NCBI GenBank assembly: GCA_004552965.1 | Contig: SFMU01000011.1 | Location: 1-43,560, forward strand | Direction: 5' to 3' | DNA: 43,560 bases | DNA from: Bacteroidales bacterium | GTDB taxonomy: Bacteria; Bacteroidota; Bacteroidia; Bacteroidales; UBA932 | In this document: piece by piece, positions 25,504 to 32,177 of the stretch | How the letters are laid out: each line of letters starts with the position of its first letter | Position numbering within the stretch: the stretch's first letter is position 1 | The notes under the pieces: model-generated | The model's database searches: none | Told to the model about the DNA's origin: nothing | What the model saw: only the letters and a program-made list of their open reading frames with translations | Made by a program: the position numbers and the translations under genes

Positions 25504-26232
25504 CTAGAAAACCCACTTGGTACCGACGCATGGGTTGCACATGAAACCCTTGTGGCCGGCAAAGTTATAGCTGAGTTCAACCTCGCCGCCGATATTGAGA
25601 TTCTCGATCCCGATGCAGGAAAGATTGAACCAGAGCTGAGGCTCGGTAAGGAGACTGAACTTGGCGGTCTCGACGCCGCCTTCGGACGCGAACACGCTGT
25701 TGTTGCCCCAGAGATCAAGGAAGCCCTTGAATGTGAGTCCCTTGAGGCCGAGGAAATCGTTCATGCCCCAGACACCTGAAAATTTGACAGGGACATCGGC
25801 CTCGCCCAGACCGCAGTGCAGGTCATACAGGAGGGCAAGGGTGAAGGTGTTGCGGAAATCATCCGAATGCAAAAAGTACTTTGCACCGAAACACCAGATT
25901 CCTGCGCCCCAGGTCGATCCGTCATATTCAATCATGGCGCTGAGATCCTTGAGAGCAGAGTCCTGCCAGAAGTTGAGTCCGCGCTCGATCTCGAAATAGC
26001 TGCCGTTGATTGCGCTGGAAAGACCGGCATCACGGTTGGACTTGTTGGTGTAATAGTGGTCGATGAAGAAGAAAGTGTCGCCCCACTTGTCACCCTTGAA
26101 CATCTCGAAAGTGGTCGTGATGTACTTGCGGTCCTTGCCCAGATCGAAGAAGGTCTGCAAGTTGGTCTGAGCCTCTGCACAAAGGACACAGGCCAGAAGA
26201 GCAGCAGAAACTGCAATGAATCTCTTTGACAT
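25504..26232 (-). CDS. Outer-membrane Tsx-like / DUF5020 protein
   Basis: 242 residues. A signal peptide (MSKRFIAVSAALLACVLCAEAQ) is followed by a body of alternating aromatic beta-strands, ending in a C-terminal Phe (GTKWVF), as expected for an outer-membrane beta-barrel. The pattern TTFEMFKGDKWGDTFFFIDH resembles the nucleoside-channel Tsx family and Bacteroidota DUF5020. It probably lets nucleosides or nucleobases cross the outer membrane and hands them to the NCS2 permease encoded next. An exact -7 box lies about 42 nt upstream. The family name is from recall of its pattern. The substrate is inferred from its neighbours. Confidence 0.78.
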   Translation of the reverse strand: MSKRFIAVSAALLACVLCAEAQTNLQTFFDLGKDRKYITTTFEMFKGDKWGDTFFFIDHYYTNKSNRDAGLSSAINGSYFEIERGLNFWQDSALKDLSAMIEYDGSTWGAGIWCFGAKYFLHSDDFRNTFTLALLYDLHCGLGEADVPVKFSGVWGMNDFLGLKGLTFKGFLDLWGNNSVFASEGGVETAKFSLLTEPQLWFNLSCIGIENLNIGGEVELSYNFAGHKGFMCNPCVGTKWVF

Positions 26233-26273
26233 AATAAATTAGGATTGAATTTGTATTATGGTCATTTATCGCA

Positions 26274-26281
26274 CAAAATTA
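26274..26281 (-). promoter_or_regulatory. -7 box of the Tsx-like / NCS2 operon
   Basis: On the minus strand TAATTTTG matches TAnnTTTG exactly. The transcript would start near 26267. It is divergent from the phosphoribosyltransferase promoter 24 bp away. Confidence 0.55.
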
Positions 26282-26304
26282 TGCTTAATGCAAAGGAAAA
26301 TGAA

Positions 26305-26312
26305 TACCTTTG
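26305..26312 (+). promoter_or_regulatory. -7 box of the adenine phosphoribosyltransferase gene
   Basis: TACCTTTG matches TAnnTTTG exactly and lies 31 nt before the ATG at 26344. It excludes the longer in-frame start at 26245. Confidence 0.6.
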
Positions 26313-26343
26313 CATAGCAATAATCCACAAAGTTATCAACACC

Positions 26344-26907
26344 ATGTTTGAAGACGCCTTGAAGTTCTATCAGGACTTCCCGAAACCTGGAATCAATTTT
26401 GTCGACATCATCCCGCTCCTTCAGGACAAAGACATATTCAGATCACTGACACAGACGATTTCCTCCCTAGTCACAGCGCCGACCGTGGCCGCTCCGGAAG
26501 CGCGGGCATTCCTCTTCGCCTCACCGCTTCTGGCAATGGAGGGCAGCGTGACAAACGTCGTTCCCTTCCGCAAGAAGGGCAAACTTCCGTCCAAGGGCGA
26601 CGACATCCAGGAGATAGCAATCATAAAGGAATATGGCACCGACACCCTTTACTTCAGGAAATCGGACATCGCGGCGGGCAGAATCGAGGACGGAGAGCTG
26701 AGAGTCACCATCCTGGATGATGTGCTGGCGACCGGCGGCACGGCCGAAGGGATAGCCAAGGCCCTGGAGGCTCTGAAGATCACCGTGGATGGCAAGGAGT
26801 GCAGGGTCAGGGTGGCGGAATTCATATTCATAGTCGAAATAGACTGTCTCGAGGGCAGGGCTGCGCTTGAGAAGATCGCCCCCGTCCACGCCATCGCCCA
26901 CGTCTGA
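26344..26907 (+). CDS. apt: Adenine phosphoribosyltransferase
   Basis: 187 residues. It converts adenine and PRPP to AMP in the cytosol (purine salvage). The N-terminal FYQDFPKPGINFVDI matches the Apt hood segment. EYGTDTL and the PRPP-binding loop VTILDDVLATGGTAEG (121-136) are clear. The usual GTEARGF motif reads APEARAF, a substitution in the nucleobase side that makes this a divergent Apt, so a changed base preference is possible. The start at 26344 follows a -7 box. It is divergent from the Tsx-like/NCS2 pair and 61 nt upstream of the first rhamnosidase. Confidence 0.88.
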   Translation: MFEDALKFYQDFPKPGINFVDIIPLLQDKDIFRSLTQTISSLVTAPTVAAPEARAFLFASPLLAMEGSVTNVVPFRKKGKLPSKGDDIQEIAIIKEYGTDTLYFRKSDIAAGRIEDGELRVTILDDVLATGGTAEGIAKALEALKITVDGKECRVRVAEFIFIVEIDCLEGRAALEKIAPVHAIAHV

Positions 26908-26968
26908 AAGCCAAACCGGAGACAGCCACATGTAACAAATTGAGAAAAAACACTTTTAACTATCAGAT

Positions 26969-29644
26969 ATGACCACATTTACCAAAAGACTTGCTTCAAT
27001 TGCGGCAACTGCTGCCGGCATATTCCTGCTTGCATCCTGCGGCAATGGGAATGCCCCTTCCGAGCTGCGCTGCGAGTATCAGGAAGGTTACGACATCCTG
27101 ATCGACACCCAGAGCCCACGGCTTTCATGGATCAACAACTGTCAACAGACCGCTTACCAGATTCTGGTGGCCACGGACAAGGCCCTCCTCAAGGAGGGGG
27201 AGACCGACCTATGGGATTCAGGACGCACCGAAGGGAGCGAGTCGCATCTCGTGAAGTACTCTGGCAACCTGATGCCGTCCATGGAAGACTGCTGGTGGAC
27301 CGTCCGCATCTGGGATGCTGAAGGAAAGACTTCCCGCTGGGCTGAGCCTGCACATTGGACAACGGGAATGTTCAACGACACCGACTGGCAGGCAGAATGG
27401 ATCGGAGCATCATGGCAGGACGACAACGGTCCTGTCGACGACAATGCCGCCCCGATATTCAGAAAAGAGTTCAAGGTCGATGGCGAACTTGCCTGCGCAA
27501 AGGCCTTCGTCTGCGGACTGGGATGGTTCGAAATGGCCATCAACGGAGACAAAGTCGGTGACGACTTCTTTGCTCCGGGCCTGACCGACTACACGGCAAG
27601 GCCAAAGCTTCTGGTCAACCCGAGGATTCCTCTTGACCCGGCTGTGACATCCTACAGGACTCTTTACCTCGCCTACGACGTCACCGACATGCTCAGAAAG
27701 GGCGACAATGCCGTCTCGATGCTTCTCGGCAACGGCTACTTCCACGAGGGCTGCTTCAACAACTACACCATCGAGAACTACGGCTACCCGCGCTTCATTC
27801 TCCAGATGAAACTTGAATATGCCGACGGAAGGACCGAATATGTCTGCTCGGACGAATCCTGGAAGGAAGCCCACTCCCCTATCGTCTTCAACAACCTCCA
27901 CAGAGGCGAGGTCTATGATGCCAACCTGGAGATTCCGGGATGGTACACAGCCGGTCTGGACGAGTCGTCACTCACCAACGCCGTCATCAAGGAAGCCCCT
28001 CAGGGCAAGCTCACTGCGAACATGGGACCTACCGACAAGGTGATGGAGACTCTCAAGCCGGTCAGCTTCGAGAAACTCGAAGACGGAAGCTGGAAAGCCG
28101 ACTTCGGCAAGGTCATCTCCGGATGGGTAAGATTCGAAGGAGTCAATGTCAGCAAGGGAGACACTATCAAGGTCAAGCTTCTGTCCGAGTATCCTTCAGA
28201 CAGATGTGAATATATCTGCGCAGCAGACGGCAAGGTCACGACGAATCCGAAGTTCACCTGGTTCGTGTTCCGCGAGGCCGTCATCTCCGGCATAGGCGAA
28301 CTCGATCCTTCGCAGATTGTCGCCCAGGCTGTCAACTCCAATGTCAAGCCTAACGCCACCTTCAGCTGCTCAAACGACCTCTTCTGCCGTATCGAGAAGA
28401 TCTGGAGGCAGTCCCAGCTGGACAACATGCATGCCGGCGTGGCCACCGACTGCCCTCACAGGGAAAGACTTCCGTACACCGGAGACGGTCAGATCGCAAT
28501 GCCGATGGTCCTCGCCAACTTCGATGTGGCAGCATTCTACAACAAATGGATCGGTGATGTCAAGGCAAGCCAGAACCCTGAAACCGGCTACGTTCCGAAC
28601 GGATCCCCATGGGAGCCTTGCTGCGGCGGCGGCCCGGCCTGGGGCGCAGCAATCTGCGTGATGCCTTGGGAGTTCTACAACCGCTACGGTGACAGGGAAC
28701 TTCTCGAGAGCTGCCTCCAGCCGATGAAGGACTTCGTCGCCTACTACGACACCTGGACAATCGAAGACGGCACGACTGCCTTCCACATGACCACCCCTTC
28801 CGGGGCTCAGTTCTACTGGTACAACCTTGGTGACTGGTCACCGGCCTACCAGCTTCCGAAAGACGAGCTCGTCCACACCTTCTTCCACTGGTACTGCGCG
28901 GACATCACATCAAAGGTCTGCAAGGTTCTCGGTGACGAAGACGGAGCGGCAAGCTATTCGGCAAAGGCTGACAGGATCAGAGATGCATTCAACAACGTCT
29001 ACTACGACCCTCAGACCAAGAGCTACGGTGATTTCGGCAGCAATGTCTATGCCCTCTACATGGGTGTGCCGGCCGACAGGCTTGAGGATGTGCGGAACAC
29101 CCTGCGCGAAGAGCTGATGGTCAAGTACAATGGACATGTCAACGTCGGTTTCGTGGCTCACCGCTTCATCTATGAGACCCTTGCCATGAACGGCATGAAC
29201 GATGTAGCCTGGACTCTCCTCAACCAGAAGGATTTCCCAAGCTTCGGCTGGTGGCTTGAGCAAGGCGCGACCACAACCTGGGAGGCATGGAACGGGCAAG
29301 ACTCACGGAACCACCCTATGTTCGGAGGCGGTCTGGTCTGGTTCTACAAAATGCTCGCCGGAGTTCAGACCGATCCTGCAGAACCTGGTTTCAAGCACAT
29401 CATCATCAGGCCGATACCTGTCAAGGAACTCGGGAATGCCGAGTACTCGACCGAAACGCCTTACGGTACTCTGGTTTCCAATGTCACCGTCAATGGCGAC
29501 AAGGTTACCATGAGCGGCCGCATTCCTTACGGCACCCATGCGACAATCTATGTGCCGAAGAGCACCGATGCCGCAATCCTGAACCCTATGGATGACAACA
29601 GCTACGAGATTCATGAAGTAGGTCCGGGCACCTACGTCTTCTAG
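26969..29644 (+). CDS. Alpha-L-rhamnosidase-like lipoprotein (GH78 type)
   Basis: 891 residues. A lipoprotein signal with lipobox LASC (Cys 24) probably places it on the envelope. The N-terminal beta-sandwich carries the TQSPRLSW and DLWDSGR blocks typical of rhamnosidases, followed by a second sandwich and an (alpha/alpha)6 catalytic barrel. The active-site signature DCPHRE at 494-499 holds the candidate general acid (E499), with TGDGQ after it. The motif GATTTWEAWNG is near the second catalytic region. It removes terminal alpha-L-rhamnose from plant or glycan substrates. It has no PUL-type susC/susD neighbours. It is related in sequence to the rhamnosidase at 32178. A long perfect hairpin follows its stop. 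Confidence 0.88.
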   Translation: MTTFTKRLASIAATAAGIFLLASCGNGNAPSELRCEYQEGYDILIDTQSPRLSWINNCQQTAYQILVATDKALLKEGETDLWDSGRTEGSESHLVKYSGNLMPSMEDCWWTVRIWDAEGKTSRWAEPAHWTTGMFNDTDWQAEWIGASWQDDNGPVDDNAAPIFRKEFKVDGELACAKAFVCGLGWFEMAINGDKVGDDFFAPGLTDYTARPKLLVNPRIPLDPAVTSYRTLYLAYDVTDMLRKGDNAVSMLLGNGYFHEGCFNNYTIENYGYPRFILQMKLEYADGRTEYVCSDESWKEAHSPIVFNNLHRGEVYDANLEIPGWYTAGLDESSLTNAVIKEAPQGKLTANMGPTDKVMETLKPVSFEKLEDGSWKADFGKVISGWVRFEGVNVSKGDTIKVKLLSEYPSDRCEYICAADGKVTTNPKFTWFVFREAVISGIGELDPSQIVAQAVNSNVKPNATFSCSNDLFCRIEKIWRQSQLDNMHAGVATDCPHRERLPYTGDGQIAMPMVLANFDVAAFYNKWIGDVKASQNPETGYVPNGSPWEPCCGGGPAWGAAICVMPWEFYNRYGDRELLESCLQPMKDFVAYYDTWTIEDGTTAFHMTTPSGAQFYWYNLGDWSPAYQLPKDELVHTFFHWYCADITSKVCKVLGDEDGAASYSAKADRIRDAFNNVYYDPQTKSYGDFGSNVYALYMGVPADRLEDVRNTLREELMVKYNGHVNVGFVAHRFIYETLAMNGMNDVAWTLLNQKDFPSFGWWLEQGATTTWEAWNGQDSRNHPMFGGGLVWFYKMLAGVQTDPAEPGFKHIIIRPIPVKELGNAEYSTETPYGTLVSNVTVNGDKVTMSGRIPYGTHATIYVPKSTDAAILNPMDDNSYEIHEVGPGTYVF

Positions 29645-29664
29645 GCGACATCATCTTTGAAACA

Positions 29665-29710
29665 GTTTCGGGCACGGAATCAACTGAAAGAGTGATTCCG
29701 TGCCCGAAAC
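29665..29710. terminator. 18-bp perfect hairpin between convergent genes
   Basis: Inverted arms 29665-29682 and 29693-29710 (starting GTTTCGGGCACGG) are perfectly complementary over 18 bp around a 10-nt loop. They lie 20 nt after the rhamnosidase stop, between it and the convergent EF-hand gene. No T-run is present on either side, so the mechanism is uncertain. Confidence 0.6.
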
Positions 29711-29775
29711 CTATACTTCGGAACACTTTGCCGGCGGCATCCGGCGCGCGGATTGCATACGGACCAGGAAGCGAC

Positions 29776-32073
29776 CTAGCGGGCAGCCTCGGCAGAAACC
29801 TGTTCAGCGCCCTCGGAAGATACCTGTTCAGCACTCTCCGATGGCTCGGCGGCCACGCCTTCGGAAGGAAGGTCAGCAACGCCTTCGGCAGGTTCGGCCG
29901 CTGCGGTCGAATCGACTGCCACTTCAGCCTCGGGCTTGCTGCAGAACGGTCTCTTGTCAGCCGGGCAGATCAGCCAGGCGGCTCCGGCGACAACGACTAT
30001 GAAAACGAGCCAGAGAAGTATCTTCTTCCAGAGAGGAGTCTTGTCCGAAAGAGGGTCTACCGCCTTGATCTTCGGCAGACGGACAAGATGCGTGAAATAG
30101 GAGCCGAAGCGGGAATTCACCAGAATCTTGGAGTTGATAGCCCAGCCATTGGCGTTGAGGATAGGGCCGAGATTGCGTTTGCGGAGCTTGATCCAGGTGA
30201 TAAGCATCGACGGACCCGAAATGCAGACGACAAGGGCTGCAAGGACAAGCAATATGGTGTACCACGGCTTGAACAAAGCCTTGAGAGCCAGGGTCACGCA
30301 GGAGAAGGCCATTCCGAAGGCTGCAACCAGGATTGAAATCTTGGTGATGTCGAATGGCGGTTTGGCGGCTGTCTTTGCGGCTTCGGTCCCTTCAGCAGCA
30401 GGCACGTTGACGGAGGCCGCCTTGCCGGTCATGTCTCCCATCACCTTGTTTTCCTTGTCGGCCAAAGACTTCTTCATCCTCTCGGAGAGGGTGTCGGCGA
30501 ACTTGCGGTACGGCGACATGAAAGCCTGGGCGACACTGATCGGATTGGAGATGATCTTGGTAACGACAGCATCCCATTCATTGCCCTGACGGTCATAGAA
30601 CACGGCGTTCTGTCCTACCCTCAGATTCGCGATCTGGCCTTCGGTGAGGATCGCCGCGATGTTCATCGTCTCTTTCTTGACCTTCGACTCGCAAGCGCAG
30701 TAAAGGATGAACATCCCGCTCAGACCGGCGATGTCGCCCTGTTTTCCCATGTCTGCGACCTTGATGCAGAGATCCGTGCTACGCTGGTCGATGTACAGGG
30801 TACCGGCCTGGAAAATGGCCTTCGTGCTGCCGTCCACAGCCGAGTAGAAATCATCGAAAGTCACGAAATTGCGGAGGAAGGTGTAGAAATCACGATGCAG
30901 GATAAGAAGCTTGCTGACAGACTCGACATTGGCGACACTCTCCTCAAGAGCCTTGTCCGAAGCGATCAGTTCGGCAATGGCATCCTTCCTGCCGGCGGCC
31001 AGAACGGCCCTCAGACGAGCCTCTCCAAGCGGTTCGACACTTCCTCCCTTCTTTGCGGCCAGCCAGGCGCGATAAGCCGTGAACTTGTCCTGAACAGAAA
31101 GCCACTTCTCCTCAGTGAGGCTGCTTTCCCCGTTCAGCACCAGCGACCTGAACCTGTCCACCTCTCCGGTCCAGACAGGGTTGATTCCCTGTGTCAGATC
31201 AAGGGTACGGTCGGCGGAGACATTGGCTATCGGATACTCGGCAATCTCTCCGACACAGTCAGACAGGTTTTTCGTGGCGATCTGTCCGATTCTCTCCGGA
31301 GCGACATTGAGTCCTGCCGGATCGGCATTGAACTGAGCAAGCTTGCAGCGGAGAAAATAGTCATCGATCTTAGCCTTCAGAGCTTCCACGCAGGCAAGGG
31401 CGGCAACAGTGTCATCGCCATAAGGGAATATGCCGTCAGCATCCTTCCGTCCCGAATCAAGCCAGGCGACATAGTCCGAAACGGCAGCATAGAATGCATC
31501 AAGCTTGTCCTTATCCACACCGGCCTCGCCGCTGCGGTCTTCGACCCCGCCCTGAGTCGCCACGATGTCGGCAATAGTCTGCTTCAGTTCCTCATCGTCA
31601 CCGGCGGAAGCAGGGACAACCACTCCGTCCCCGTTGAAAGGCCTCTTGGAGACAAGGTCCAGATAGGATTCCGCCTCGGCGATGCTGACCGAAGTCTTGT
31701 CCAGGCCGGCAGTCTGAAGAATCTGGCGGGCACAGGAGAGCAAGGTCCGTCCCTGCTCATTGTCCTCATTGAAGTCGTCCAGTCCGAGGGAGTCTCCCCC
31801 TGCGACAAGCGAGTCAGGATTCTTCAACACGGAAGTGAGCCACTTGGCAGAGGCGACGACCTCCCCGACGTGGATCTTTCCATCATGGTCGGAATCGATG
31901 AGGGATAGGGTCTTCTGAGGCATTTCCAGCCCGTTGACAGGGCAGCTGAGCACAGTCCATAGTTTCTGGTCCAGTTCGTCCAGATGAGCGATGTCTTCAC
32001 CGGAGGTGATTCTGATCCGGGTCACGCCACCGATAGTGGAGATCTTCCAGTCGTAGTTTCCGTTCGATTTCAT
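29776..32073 (-). CDS. EF-hand membrane protein of unknown function
   Basis: 765 residues. The start is the ATG complementary to 32071-32073, because an upstream extension crosses the promoter. A canonical EF-hand loop at 60-71 has D60, D62, D64 and E71 (DSDHDGKIHVGE). A long helical soluble region follows (about 80-570) that I cannot place in a family. Three membrane segments lie at about 579-600, 604-626 and 684-703. The acidic Ala/Glu/Ser-rich tail (704-765) includes imperfect repeats such as PSEGVAAEPSESAEQVSSEG. There is no signal peptide, so the EF-hand part is probably cytoplasmic. It is divergent from a rhamnosidase with interlocked promoters and convergent with another. A calcium-responsive membrane regulator is one possibility, but that is inference. 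Confidence 0.8.
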   Translation of the reverse strand: MKSNGNYDWKISTIGGVTRIRITSGEDIAHLDELDQKLWTVLSCPVNGLEMPQKTLSLIDSDHDGKIHVGEVVASAKWLTSVLKNPDSLVAGGDSLGLDDFNEDNEQGRTLLSCARQILQTAGLDKTSVSIAEAESYLDLVSKRPFNGDGVVVPASAGDDEELKQTIADIVATQGGVEDRSGEAGVDKDKLDAFYAAVSDYVAWLDSGRKDADGIFPYGDDTVAALACVEALKAKIDDYFLRCKLAQFNADPAGLNVAPERIGQIATKNLSDCVGEIAEYPIANVSADRTLDLTQGINPVWTGEVDRFRSLVLNGESSLTEEKWLSVQDKFTAYRAWLAAKKGGSVEPLGEARLRAVLAAGRKDAIAELIASDKALEESVANVESVSKLLILHRDFYTFLRNFVTFDDFYSAVDGSTKAIFQAGTLYIDQRSTDLCIKVADMGKQGDIAGLSGMFILYCACESKVKKETMNIAAILTEGQIANLRVGQNAVFYDRQGNEWDAVVTKIISNPISVAQAFMSPYRKFADTLSERMKKSLADKENKVMGDMTGKAASVNVPAAEGTEAAKTAAKPPFDITKISILVAAFGMAFSCVTLALKALFKPWYTILLVLAALVVCISGPSMLITWIKLRKRNLGPILNANGWAINSKILVNSRFGSYFTHLVRLPKIKAVDPLSDKTPLWKKILLWLVFIVVVAGAAWLICPADKRPFCSKPEAEVAVDSTAAAEPAEGVADLPSEGVAAEPSESAEQVSSEGAEQVSAEAAR

Positions 32074-32118
32074 ATTCTTTGATTGTCTTGTAGTCGCGAT
32101 AGTCGATAGTGCAATTCG

Positions 32119-32126
32119 CAAATATA
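32119..32126 (-). promoter_or_regulatory. -7 box of the EF-hand membrane protein gene
   Basis: On the minus strand TATATTTG matches TAnnTTTG exactly. The transcript would start near 32112, about 39 nt before the ATG. It faces away from the rhamnosidase box 22 bp to its right. Confidence 0.55.
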
Positions 32127-32148
32127 TCAAAACATGGAAAATAAACAC

Positions 32149-32156
32149 TATATTTG
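32149..32156 (+). promoter_or_regulatory. -7 box of the second rhamnosidase gene
   Basis: TATATTTG matches exactly, 21 nt before the ATG at 32178. Its expected -33 region overlaps the -7 box of the divergent EF-hand gene. Confidence 0.55.
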
Positions 32157-32177
32157 GAAACCTGCAATTACAAGAAT

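Noticed and set aside
29790..29835. Tandem repeat array in the EF-hand gene tail
   Set aside because: There are only two imperfect copies of a short unit (ACCTGTTCAGC), within low-complexity Ala/Glu/Ser coding sequence, too few to call a repeat array.
30895..31908. Plus-strand open frame of about 340 codons
   Set aside because: It is antisense to the EF-hand gene. It has no start signal or family resemblance, whereas the minus-strand frame has an EF-hand loop and membrane helices.
32154..32177. TTG start for the second rhamnosidase
   Set aside because: It lies inside the exact -7 box. The ATG at 32178 gives a normal signal peptide.
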